From: Pomphorhynchus laevis
Lineage: Eukaryota > Acanthocephala > Palaeacanthocephala > Echinorhynchida > Pomphorhynchidae
Assembly (NCBI GenBank): GCA_012934845.2
Contig: WNNJ02003677.1
Span: 172,889-236,888 of the forward strand
Length of the DNA: 64,000 nucleotides
Reading direction: 5' to 3'
Shown here: one piece after another, positions 37,154-48,399 of the stretch
Numbering within the stretch: the first letter of the stretch is position 1
Layout of the letters: each line of letters opens with the position of its first letter
Program-made: the position numbers and the translations under genes
Notes under the pieces: generated by a model
What the model was told of the DNA's origin: nothing
What the model saw: the letters and a program-made list of their open reading frames with translations, nothing else
Databases searched by the model: none

Positions 37154-38496
37154 CGAAATTTTGGCCTTGTGTGTACAACGTGAAAATTTTCATTGATTTG
37201 ACGTATAGATAAGGATAACTCGCCGTTTGTTTCACGTCGATGTTTCTTAATGCGAGCTAAATTGAGCTGGGCAATATCAGAAGGGGAGCAGTCAGGAAAG
37301 ATACGGCAAGTAGATGAAGTGGTAAGAAGTTTAAAACGTTGGGAGAGTACAGAAGAGGCATGTGAACTATGTCGGAAAACGATTTTTAAGAGTGGAGGAC
37401 TGAGATGATTGGATTTAGTGGATTTGTTTAAACGGATCAAATATACAGGAGCGATATTATTGAAGAGGGATGGATTATTATCAGGAAGAATGGTTGCTAG
37501 GATAGACCTGAAAGCAGATACATCATCATCGAGGCGACATTGAGGAGAAGCAGATTCGGAAACCTTTAAATTAGATATGATAATGCATCGATCGCGCGAA
37601 GGAAAACGATTACGTAGTGGTGGACGGAAAGACCTGGTAGCAGTAGAGGCAGAAGAGCAGATAAACGTAGGAATGACATGGGTGCTAAGCGAAGATTTAA
37701 GATAGTTTGGAGCATGTGTGACAGGAGTGGAGTGTTGAATCGGTTGATCGGAGATGTTACTGGAGATGATTTTGACGGACGGATGTAAATTATTGATAGG
37801 TGATACGGTTGGAGCATGTGTGACAGAAGTGGATTGTTGAATAGGTTGAACGTAGATGTTACTGGAGATAATTTTGACAGAAGGATGTAAATTATTGGGA
37901 AGTGATACGGTAGAGGTAGAGTAAGGAGTACGTGAAGAGAAGAAAGAAGTATGATATGTATTTAGATGTGGGGATGAATAGGAAAATTGAGGTACGAGAT
38001 AAAGGCCTTTACTGTTTGCATTGTTAGGAAGATGAAGATTAAGGGAAGTTTTATACGTAGTTAAAGGAGGAGTGTGTGTGAGAGAAGTTTAAAGGACGGG
38101 TTTCATAGATGACGAAGGAGTTAGTAAGCAAACGGATGACGACGATAGATTGGAAGATATGTTGTCGTTTGTTGATGTTCCATGTATAACAGCGGTCTGA
38201 GTCGACTGAGAGATATCATCAAGTTTATTTATTGAGCACAAATCTGTTTTGTTAGCGTTCAGAACGTCTCCACCGTTTGAGTGGTCATTCTTCATTAGCT
38301 TAACTACGAGGGCAGCACAATAGAAGCCACAGAGAAAATTCCGATTTGAAACGTTGCCCTCGTCAGTGAAAGGAATGGCAACGTGAGTCCAAACATTGCA
38401 GTTCTTGTTGTCGCATCCAATTTGCTTTTCGATGTAAGCTTCCTTGACGGACTTGAGTTGCTGGCCGACATTTTTAGTTAGCTTTCTCTTTGCCAT
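37117..38496 (-). pseudogene. LINE B1 ORF1 with PHD-like zinc-finger
   Basis: Starts MAKRKLTKNVGQ and quickly shows CDNKNCNVWTHV followed by FLCGFYC: a C-x4-C...W-x-H...C-x3-C arrangement like the PHD-type fingers reported in some CR1/L2 ORF1 proteins. The middle is Ser/Thr/Pro-rich and low in complexity. The last third (37440-37117, LKIVFRHSSHASSVLSQRFK to FRWRPISPPCLLR) has the layout of the ORF1 C-terminal domain. Stops near 38089 and frame changes before 37817 break it. Confidence 0.65.
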
Positions 38497-38519
38497 AATA
38501 AAATGTTAATTAGTAAGTT

Positions 38520-38875
38520 ATAATCAAGAATGTTTAAACTCCGTTAGTCTGCAAGTCGTTAGTTGTAGTTCGCGTTAGTTGTAAGTAGTCGTTAGTTGTA
38601 AGTAGCGAGCGGATGTCGTCGATGGTTGTCGATAATTGTCAAGCGGATGGTTGTCGATGGTTGTCGTTAGTTGTCGTCGAAGGTTGTCGTTGGTTGTCGT
38701 CAAAGATTGAAGTTTGATTGTTTTACAATCTTGGTGGACCATATTTCCCGCGAGCGAAGCGAGCGGAACTGAAATCTGGAACTGAAATCTGGAACTGAAA
38801 TCTGGAACTGAAATCTGGAACTGAAATCTGGAACTGAAATCTGGAACGGAAATCTGGAACTGAAATTGTAATTTG
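38520..38875 (-). repeat. LINE B1 5' UTR tandem repeats
   Basis: 38766-38868 is eight copies of the 13-mer GGAACTGAAATCT (one with C/G change). 38565-38700 is made of GTTAGTTGTAAGTAGTCG- and GGTTGTCGATG-type repeats. Both lie upstream of ORF1 in the minus-strand element, where CR1/L2 promoters are expected. Tandem 5' UTR repeats could be promoter monomers; this is inference. Confidence 0.75.
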
Positions 38876-40560
38876 CTAGAACACTTATTAATTTTCTTTC
38901 GCCTAACATCATCCTTCTGGAACTCTTTCATATTCTCCTTGTCTCACCTACCGAAGTATCAGCTGTTCTCATGTCCATGCCCAGCAAAACCTCAATTACC
39001 GATACCCTGCCTATCCACATACTTAAATCCATATGTTCATCGATATCCACTTTTATCACAACCTTGTTAAACTCGGTAATCCGCAGTCGCACCTTCCATT
39101 CACACTGGAAATCCGCAATCGTTCGTCCCCTCCTAAAAACAATCGCTCGACCTCTCCCTTCCTTATAGCTATCGCCCCGTTTCACTACTCCCTACTATTT
39201 CTAAGCTCTTAGAACGCATCATCTTCATACAGATCAACGCTTATCACTTCTCATACAATTTGAACCCTCCTTTCCAATCCGCTTTCCGCTCCAATCACTC
39301 TACAGAAATCGTCTGCATGAAAGTTTACAACGACTTACTCATTTCTCGAGACAAGGCTCTATATAGTGTTATCATCTCCCTCGACCTCTCTCCGCATTCG
39401 ACATTGTCGACCACTCCGTCCTCCTTTCTCGCCTTCGTTATGATTACGGCTTTTCTTCCTCCTCCGTAGCATGGTTTGCCTCATATCTATCCGACCGTTC
39501 CTTTCGCGTCTGGGCTAATTTATTATCCTCCCCTCCCATCCCTATCTTTTGCGGGGTCCCACAAGGTTCAGTCCTATGTCCCGTGCTTTTATTCTACTCG
39601 GCGATCTCTCTCCGTTTATCAAACCTTACTCCTTTAACGTCATGCAATACGCCAATGACATCCTCATCTATGATCATGCACCGGCACATCGCATACACGA
39701 TATCATCATTTCTGCCTCCAACTGTCTTTCTTCTATCTACGAACGTCGCTCCCATCTTTATCTCGTTCTAAACCCCGACAAGTCTAAACTAATGTGGATC
39801 CTCCCCCGTAAACCAAACATATATCCTCCCACTGTATATTTTGCCTCATCGATTATCTCCATAGTCCACAATCTCACTTTCTTAAGCTTCCATTTCGATG
39901 ATCACCTTTCCCTTAAACCCTTTGTCCGTGACAAGGTCCGCTCGTCTAACTTAATTCTCCATAACATCCGCCCTATCCGCCCCCTTATCGACTTTCGTTC
40001 TTGTATGTCTCTTCTTTCATCGCTACTTTTCCCTAAAATCAATTACTGCCTTGGCCTTATCGCCAATTCTCCAAAATCCATCATCCTACTCCTACCACGC
40101 ATCATTAACTCTGCTGTTCGAGTGCGCTTTCGTCTCCGTCGCTTCGACCACACATCCATATATCTTACCCAACTCTCCTGATTCACCATCCACATCCGCA
40201 TCAAACTCCGCCTTTTTCTCGTAACTTTTCGTCTCATCGCTGTCGGCTCCCCATCGTTCATCAATCTTCCTTTCTTAGACGACACTCGCCCCACCTCGCT
40301 ATCGCTGCGTTCCCGTCATACCCTCTTACTCCACGTTCCTAATTACTCCAACAACTACGGTCTCCGATCCTTCCTCGTTGCCGCCCCACTCGCCTTGAAT
40401 CAACTCCCTCTCGACGTCCGCCGCGCTCCCTCTTTTATCAATTCAAACACCTTTTCCGTTCACACCTTCTCGACATATGATTTACATTTTTGTTTGTTGT
40501 GGTCATGTAAGCGTGCGCTGGCACGCATTTGCCATGTTAAAGTAATTTTTTTAAAGAACA

Positions 40561-41179
40561 AGTCAACTTTCTGGATAAAACAATTACGAACCATTTAAGT
40601 GGATGCATCAACATTTAAATATCCAATGATAATTTTTGGTGTACAGACAGACAAAGATATCACACTTGGAGACTAAGTTTTCTTTCATCTTATGCTTTAT
40701 AATTCCTGGTTGTAAAAAACCTGACTCCAATAACGATGTTATCCAATGTTATAATCCATATAATCGAGGGCCAAATTCGTCTTCACGTTTTTTGGCTTGT
40801 GCTCTGGGCATTTGCTTAAATTTAAATGAGTATTTATCCCACTCCAACAACGAATCCATTCTTTCAAAATGATCTGCTTAAATGCCGGTATTTAAGAAAA
40901 AGATGTCTCTGACATATATCCTTTGCGTCATTTAAAATATCCTCATTAACTTTATGCAGTGTAGGATAGTTCATATGCGCATTTAATGCACTGAAGTCAT
41001 TTCAGGTATAGGTTCTTGTGTAGAGGAAGTCATTTAACCGTAAATAATAAAAACAAGTTAAAGATCTAAAATCATTATAATTAACTATTATAAAGTGGTT
41101 ATTTATGATATACAATTAGTCTTATCTAATATTTATTTAATTATTTTCACATGAGTTATTAGCCGCGAATGACTATTTT
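40561..41179. other. Spacer between LINE B2 and LINE C
   Basis: AT-rich; ORF 40636-40872 has Asn/Ser-rich text but no known signature. No feature supported. Confidence 0.4.
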
Positions 41180-41424
41180 TAACTATTCACAGAAAAAATT
41201 TAATAGCAAAAATAACTTAAAGCGTCCCTGCCAGTATTTAATAGCCAATGTCGAAGCTTTTGTTTGAAGTTACAGTAGCTGGATGTACATGCAATTTCTT
41301 TAGGCAGCATATTCCATACATTTAACGACCGGTGTGGAAGTCGCACTACGTTCGAAACTTTGTCATGTGATAATTTATATCGTGATAGAGCAGTGTTTCT
41401 TAGCCTTTTGAACAGTGACTGCTA

Positions 41425-41640
41425 CTCTCTCGTGGAATCATCTGCCCATTCATATACGCCAATCAACCTCAATAACGTGCTTCAAACGCCAAATCCGGTC
41501 TCATTTATCTGTATGACGTTTGATGTGATTTTTTTAGTCAGTGGACTTGTAAGCGTGCAGTTGGCACACATTCGTCACTTAAATAAATTATTATTATTAT
41601 TACTCCGCCTAGTGACATCGTGACCCAACCCGAACATGTT
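41425..41640 (+). mobile_element. L2-type LINE 3' end nested in hAT 1
   Basis: Reads SWNHLPIHIRQSTSITCFKR, the C-terminus of an L2/CR1 ORF2, then the hairpin GCGTGCAGTTGGCACAC and an ATT microsatellite tail. The hairpin and tail match B1 and B2, so it is the same broad family, extremely 5'-truncated. Confidence 0.75.
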
Positions 41641-41822
41641 CTCACTAAATGATACTAATTTTACAGATCACAGTCCTCCTTTCGTGAGGACTTTATTAAG
41701 TCCTTACGAAAGATAAAACAACTTATTGGAAATTTGGATAAATTTGAGAAACAGAATAAATGATTTTACAATAAAAGCTTCGCACAAAATGATTATATAT
41801 ATTACACTATAATTAATTTCAA

Positions 41823-43575
41823 TTAATGATATGGTTGTTGTTTTTTATACATCAATTGCTGAATCTGTAACTCCAACTTCGATAAAGCCAGTCCCATGTG
41901 ATTGCTGGATTCAAGTCTGTTCCTTGACTTCGTTTTTAATAGAGTCAAAGTAGAGAAACCCTGCTCGCAGAGATAAGTTGTTGGAAAAAGCAAATTTCAT
42001 TGAGCGCTATCCTTGATAGTCTTGGATACGCAATGATCTGTCAAAGCCAGAAATCGTGTAATTCGTTGGCCTCAAATATTATTTTATCTCCGAAGTTTGA
42101 CTGGAGATTTTTGAGCTCATCTGCTAATTCATCGTCTTCATCGATTTTGGCAAAAAAGGTTTTTCAATCCAAGAAAAGAAGTTTGGTTTCTCAACAAGAT
42201 AATGTGCGGATTGAATTTCTAATTATGACGAATGTTCCATTATGTTTTTAATAAAGTCCTCTGAAGCATCTGCATTTCTAAGCTTCCCATCGAGCAATCT
42301 GAAATTGACCATATTTCTTTTGACGACTCGTTTTCTCAACAGAGAGAGCTTATTCATAAAGGCATGAACTTTCTGGAACCAGAGAATCCGATTAGAATTT
42401 GATTTTTGTAATGACAAATTCAGATCGTTAATGTGTCCAAAAATATTAGCCAGGTAACACATAATGACTAAGAATTCTTCGTCTTCAAACTTTTCTGACG
42501 CTTTGTAACCGACATTTCGCAAAACCTCCTCAATTTCAATAGACAGGCTTACCGCTCTATTTGATACATTACATCGAGAAAACCACCTTACTTCGGTGTG
42601 AAATAACAATACGGCATGTTCCGCTCCTACTTCCTCACAAAATGATTTAACAATTCTATGATTAAACGCTTTTGTACGAATGAAATTCATAACTTGAGCT
42701 ACAGCGACCAGAACTTCTTTAAAACAGTATGGGAACGTTTTTGAGGCAAGTGCCTGGCGATGAATAACACACTAAATGTTAACAATATCTGGACAATATT
42801 TTTTTACTAAACTCACAAAACCTGACTTGCGTCCTAACATAGAAGGTGCACTGTCTGTGCAGATAGAACCCATATTATTCCAGTCGAAACCATGTGTTTT
42901 TAAGAAATCATTTAACAATACGAAAACGTCGGTTGCTTTGGCAGTTAATTCCAAGTTTGTACAAAATAAAAACTCAGAACGAAATGACGCGTCCTCTACA
43001 TAACGAGCGAAGACAAGCAAATGACTAATGTTGGTGATATCCGTTGATTCGTCCAGCTGTAAACTAATTCATACTGGGCTGATTTTGATTCCATATACAA
43101 CTTGTGTAAGGACATCTTCGCTCATATCAACTATTCTTGATTTCATGATATCGTTTAATAACTGAATACCTTTGAGCTTTTTCATTGCTTATTACCAAGA
43201 ACCAGTTGTGCCATTTTTAGTGCAGCAGGTTTAATTAGCTTTTCCCCACTACAATATGAGGTTTTTTCTCTTGCAATTATGCACACAATTTTATAAGAAA
43301 CTTCCAACATTGGTTTTTCGTGTTTTACAAATTGGAATCCTCGAAGGGTTCGCTTCTGGTCGAATCGTGCTCTGATTCGTTTCATTTTCTCCTGTTCCAT
43401 CTTCACCATGTACATTATTGAAGTGGGTCAGTAACTTCAACGGTCCCAAAATTTTATTGGCAAGAACCGAATTGCAAATCATACATTGTGCTTTGATTAT
43501 GCCTTTCTCAACAGCTTTTGTGAAACCGTACTTTACAAATTCGTCTTTCCAGGCTCTCTTACTCCTTGACGTCAT
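41823..43575 (-). pseudogene. hAT transposase (BED finger, ZBED5/SCAND3-like)
   Basis: Starts MTSRSKRAWKDEFVKYGFTK, then a BED-type finger CMICNSVL...LLTHFNNVH (Cys2...His2). Core: FVLLNDFLKTHGFDWNNMGS, ICTDSAPSMLGRKSGF (catalytic Asp), LLFHTEVRWFSR, and the C-terminal dimerisation block YLCEQGFSTLTLLKTKSRNR ending KKQQPYH. The family is often annotated as zinc finger BED domain-containing protein 5 or SCAN domain-containing protein 3. Frame changes near 43180, 42770 and 42220 make it inactive. Confidence 0.85.
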
Positions 43576-44640
43576 GATAAGATGAACAATCTGAAATAAT
43601 CAATATGAGAGAAAAAATTTAATTTGAATGTTTAACCTTGTAGAATGTTCGTGACTCACAAAAACTCTTTCCGTGACCACCTGGTGGGTCATGACCCATA
43701 GGTTAAGAATCCCTGTGATAGATGATTACTTCTATGAGCTGACGAACTAATCTTCACACAGTGAGAAGGAAAGCTCTCTGCGGAATGAAACATCTGCCAC
43801 GTCACAATGAGGTCTAAGAGAATCAACCTTTGACATACTGGAAGCATCTGTAAGTATGCTAAGCAGTCTAGGTATGAATACGTAGGTTGAAAACACAACC
43901 TGGAACATCTTCGAAGCACTGACTCAAGCTTCGTGATATCTGCCTAAGTAGATGGAAATGATGTACAGATGCAATATTCAATGTGAGCGAACCAACGCGC
44001 AATATAGTCGCTTAAAACTTAATGGGCGTAGTCTTGCAAACGATTTTCAATACAATTCGTAGGTTTTATTGCCTTACCATGAATAAAGTCAGTATTATTT
44101 GAGCTAGTTATCAATATCCTGTGCAAAATTACACCTAAATCTATGTAATCAGATACAAGTTCGAGTGCATGAACCCCTAATCGAAATTCACGATCATGTT
44201 TACTTTTTCATAGTTTCATGTTGACACAGTTACCAACGTTCAGTTTCATACCCGTAGCTACACTCAATTTGTATTCGATAAAGATCATTATGTAGGGACC
44301 GACCATACGTATAATTTAATTTAGCAGACCAAAGTTTGATGTCATCCGCAAAAGTCAAGCAAGGGTTATAGATTCTTAATAGCGAGTTATTAGGGTAAAC
44401 AATAAAAAAGAGGATCGAATATATTCATATTTGATATGGAAGTTGATACTTTCAAAAGAACCATTAAAGTAACATACATTCGAAATGCCAGAAACCAAAA
44501 AATTATCTCAAACATAAGCGGCAATCCCCTCCACCACATTTACCAGACTTCCTATCGCTTCGAAGTAGGCGATACCCCGGAATATCAACATCAACAATAT
44601 ATTGATGGAGCCACGATTTAGTGACACAAAATACATTGTG

Positions 44641-45639
44641 TGCTACAGTAAATTATGTATTAACTCTACTATTTCTACAATCTAACCTCAAAGATTAGAA
44701 CAACTGACGAACAAATAACGCGTGGCTTTGCATAGAAGGTATTTCGAAATATTACAATATATGCTATTAAATGAGATTAAACGCCCCAATGATATATCTA
44801 TACCTGCTTTAATACACGATGGTTGCGGTAAATTGGTATTCACACATTTTTATCGACTGTGATAGTTTGTACTTAAGCGCTGGGTGAATTGCTGACAATA
44901 ATATAAACTAATTAACCGAATATTTTCAGCTATACTTTTTCATCAAGCATCAAATTAAAGTATTTTCAAAAATTTAATTTTATTCATGAGTTAATATTCT
45001 GTAATTTTCTTATCAAATATTAATGAGAACAATCAATTTTTTTTGTAATTATAAATATTTACATATTTAAACTAACGTTTAAATATCTAAATTAATATTT
45101 AAATTAATATTAATTAATATAATTAATATTAAATATTTAAATGAATATTTGAATATTAAAATTTATTTTTTATAATTGAAAATAATAATAGCAATTTGAA
45201 CGATTATTTTCTGAGTTGAAATACACAATAGTATTTAATAAGGAATAAATTCGTTAAAATAAGGAAACGATATCAAAGTATTACATTCGACAAATTTTCT
45301 ACCAAGCACAATTATTTTAAATTTTTTAAAATTTTTTCCAAGTAAAAAATACAAAAATATGCTTTATAGTAATCACACAACATGGTGCAACTCATACAGC
45401 CTGCAATTTTCTCAAACAAATTTTGTTTTATATAGTTTTTTGTTCTGAAAATGATAGCCATTTGCTATCAAAACTTGAACTATTTAAATAAAAAATAATT
45501 GTATTTTCCCTTAAATCAGTGATTAAAGTATGGTGCATTAAATTCGCTAATTAAATTAGTTTTAAAAAATAATCGTCTTTATGAAATATATTACAGATTG
45601 TCTTGTTGTATAGAAGACATAAAGTATAACAAATATAAT
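44641..45639. other. AT-rich spacer
   Basis: Simple AATATTTAAAT sequence near 45060-45160; no gene or element recognised. Confidence 0.4.
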
Positions 45640-47440
45640 TGGTTCCTACCATTGGAGAAACTCGGAATAAATTACTTTTTTATTCAAAAATATCAACTTT
45701 TTTAATATCAACGATTTTAATATCAAACATTTTTAAATGCTATATTTTTAATAACAACTTTTAAATATTAACTTTCTTAATATAAGCGTTTTAATATAAA
45801 CCGTTTTAATACCAACATTTTAATATAAACTTTTTCGATATTAACTTTTTAATATTAACTTTATGTATATATTATTTTAATATTTAATTTTTTAAGAAAT
45901 TTGTAAATGCCAACTTTTTAATATAAAGGTTTTAATATCAAGCTTTTTAATATCAACTTTTTAATGTAAACTTTTTCAATATCAACTTCTTTAGCATCAA
46001 CTTTTATAATATTTAACTTTATAATATAAAATATTTTAATATCAAATATTTGATATCAACGTTTTTCATATCAACTTTTTAGTATTAACTATTTTGATTA
46101 ATATTTTTAATCCGAACTTTTGTCTGGATTAAAAAGTCCAAACAAAAGTATTGTTTTTTAACTTTTTTTTAATATCAACTTTTTCAACATCAACATTTTA
46201 TATTTCAACTTTATATATAAACTTTTATAGTTAGCATTTTTATATCAACTTTTTAATATCGACGTTTCAATATCAACTTTTTCAACATCCACATTTTTAA
46301 TAACAGCTATTTTAATTAACATTTTTTAATTTTGACTGTTTTTATATAAACGTTTTAATATCAAACTTTTGAATATTAATTTTTTAAATATTAAATTTCA
46401 TCATATCAAATTTTTTAACAACACCGTTTTAATATTAACTTTTATAATTTTTTATATATCAACTTTCTAATAATATTTTTACCATCAAACATTTTAATAC
46501 CAACGTTTTAAATATCAACTTTTACAAAATCAATTTTCTAATATCAACTATTTTAATTAACATTGTTTACTATCAACTTTTTAATATCGAACATTTTAAT
46601 ATCAATTTTTTAATATCAACTATTTTTATTAATTTTTCAATATCAACGATTTTAATTATAATACCTTTTAATATCAAACTTTATGATATCAAATATTTTT
46701 AATATCAACATTTTTACTATCAACTTTTTAATATAAAAAACTTTAATTATAATACCTTTTAATATCAAACTTTCTGATATCAAAAATTTTTAATATAAAC
46801 TTTTTAATATAAACATTTTAATATCGAACCTTTTAATATCACATATTCTAATATCAATTTTATATATCAACTTAAATAATATTTAACCTTTTTAATATCA
46901 AGCATTTAATATCAACGTTTTTAATATCAATATTTGAATATCAAAAATTTTAAATATTAAACCTTTTAATACCAAACTTAGTTATCTCAAATATTTTAAA
47001 TATCAACGTTTTTAATATCAACTTTATATCCCTCAACTTTTATAATATTAATCTTTTTTATATCAAATATTTTAATCTCAAACATTTAATTTCAACGTTT
47101 TTAATATCAATATTTAAATTTCAAAAATTTAAAATATTAAACCTTTTAATATCAAACTTGTTTATCTCAAATGTTTTTAATATCAAACTTTTTAATCTCA
47201 TCGTTTTTTATGTCAACTTCATATACCTCAACTTTTGTACTATTAACCTTTTAAATAGCAACTTTCTTAATATAAACGTTTTAATAAAAAATGGTTATAA
47301 ATACTTACAATTGAAAAGAACTGAACAAACAGCGGAAATATTTAAATAAAATTCAAAAGTTTTAATTCTCGGGGATGGTTCGTCAAAAACAATAAACGAT
47401 TTAATATAATGCATTTTTTATATTAAACCTTATTAATATC
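45640..47440. repeat. Long degenerate TTTTAATATCAAC minisatellite
   Basis: About 1.8 kb built from a roughly 14-16 nt unit, TTTTTAATATCAACT and variants (AAACTTTTTAATATCAACGT and similar), well over 100 diverged copies. The short ORFs across it are by-products. The divergence between units suggests an old array still kept in register. Confidence 0.88.
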
Positions 47441-47729
47441 AAAAAAGAAATAAACAATTAATCGTAAACGAAGCCGTTTGAAAAACGATACGTTCATCTC
47501 TGCGTATTGCTACTTCGATATTCATTAAGATAGCTTTAGCTGAAAAATAAGTATATTAGATAAATGTATATATGTAAATGCAAAATGTAAAAATGTAAAT
47601 ATGCATATAACTATTTTTAGGAAAAATATATCTTAAATAAAGTATATACCAGACCAATAAATTCTTACAAATCTCAAACAATAAAGTGAACAAAAAACAC
47701 CCATCGTATGTCGATACTGTCATATGGAT
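47441..47729. other. AT-rich spacer
   Basis: No feature recognised. Confidence 0.4.
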
Positions 47730-48107
47730 CAGAGGTGTCAAACACACCGCCCTTGTGCCTCATGCGCCGTGAGAGAACTTTTGGGAGCCTTCGAGAATTT
47801 TTATTAGACTGTTCAAAATATGGAAATTTGTGCCTCCTATTTTTAGTAATAATATATATAACTATATATAACATTATATATAACATTATAATATTATATT
47901 GATAAATATAATATTATATTTATCATATTAAATTATATTATATTATATATTATATTATAATATTGACAAATATAATAAAATATAACATTATATTTTACGT
48001 AATTCAAAAATAAAATCAACGATCAAGTTTCTAGTAAACTGGATATTGTCTTTACATTAATAATAAAAATATTTACGATATTGTACAATGATACGTTCGA
48101 TGTGCTC

Positions 48108-48315
48108 TTAAATTGTTCAGGGCATTCAAACATCGAGAGGAATAATAAAATAAAAAATTATTGTTCATAAATTTTCGAATATTACAATAGTCCTTTTCAA
48201 CTGTTATGTTTTGAAAATGACTATTGCAACAGTCGAAAATTTATGAACAATAATTTTTTATTGTATTATTCCACCGATGTTTAAACACCCAAAACAATTT
48301 ACGATATTGTTTTGA
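48108..48315. repeat. Foldback (large inverted repeat) of ~95-bp arms
   Basis: AATTATTGTTCATAAATTTTCGA-type sequence at about 48155-48177 is repeated inverted at about 48234-48258, and similarity extends outwards to AAATTGTTCAGGGCATTC on the left and its counterpart AAATTGTTTTGGGTGTTT on the right. The centre is near 48207. Looks like a MITE or foldback element inside the hAT 3 relic. Confidence 0.75.
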
Positions 48316-48399
48316 TGATTTGCTATACTGAAGGAACCACATAAATAGGGTATAGTATAGCATCTCAAATACAGCTATTATCTTTGAGATTCATATCAT

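Larger units (their letters stand above)
34158..38899 (-). mobile_element. LINE B1 (L2/CR1-type), full length, 4.74 kb
   Basis: Flanked by CGCCTAA at 34151-34157 and 38900-38906, a 7-bp target duplication. Minus-strand order: 5' UTR with tandem repeats (38899-38500), ORF1 (38496-37117), ORF2 endonuclease and RT (37153-34257), then a 3' UTR with a CGTGC/GCACG hairpin and an ATT-rich tail at the 34158 end. Full-length LINE copies are rare because most truncate at the 5' end. One stop in ORF1 after PSSSMKPVL, a frame break at 35711-35674 and YADN in place of YADD mean it is not active as read. Confidence 0.9.
33960..40560 (+). mobile_element. LINE B2 (L2/CR1-type), split by insertion of B1
   Basis: The left piece (33960-34157) encodes SILSRSSLPYNINAHDYSSF, aligning with B1 SILSRSSTSCNINPDEFSSY. 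The right piece (38900-40560) resumes at ELFHILLVSPTEVSAVLMS, aligning with B1 ELFHLLPVSSDEVSSVPLS, and continues through RT (RSNHSTEI, FNVMQYANDILIY) to the 3' hairpin GCGTGCGCTGGCACGC near 40512. The catalytic box reads YAND, so the second Asp is lost, and stops are frequent. Only a short stretch of ORF2 is missing at the split. Confidence 0.85.
41391..43715 (-). mobile_element. hAT DNA transposon 1 (ZBED5/SCAND3-like), complete with TIRs
   Basis: Left end CAGTGTTTCTTAGCCTTTT (41391) and right end AGGTTAAGAATCCCTG (to 43715, reverse complement CAGGGATTCTTAACCT) form imperfect TIRs of the hAT type. Eight-bp target duplications TGATAGAG / TGATAGAT flank it. A minus-strand transposase pseudogene fills most of it. 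A LINE tail (about 41425-41625) is nested inside its 3' UTR. Confidence 0.88.
41180..44640 (-). mobile_element. LINE C (CR1/Jockey-like) relic, split by hAT element
   Basis: Minus strand: an endonuclease fragment at 44630-44450 (YIVDVDIPGYRLLRSDRKSG), RT catalytic region near 44360 (TFADDIKLWSAK), then decayed text to 43716. Past the hAT insertion it resumes at 41382 and ends VRLPHRSLNVWNMLPKEIA, FKQKLRHWLLNTGRDAL at about 41180. The V-W-N-x-L-P-x-E-I box is the usual LINE C-terminus. The hAT sits between TGATAGAG (41383-41390) and TGATAGAT (43716-43723). Confidence 0.8.

Noticed and set aside
47158-47349. ORF within the minisatellite
   Set aside because: Low-complexity product of the TTTTAATATCAAC repeat.
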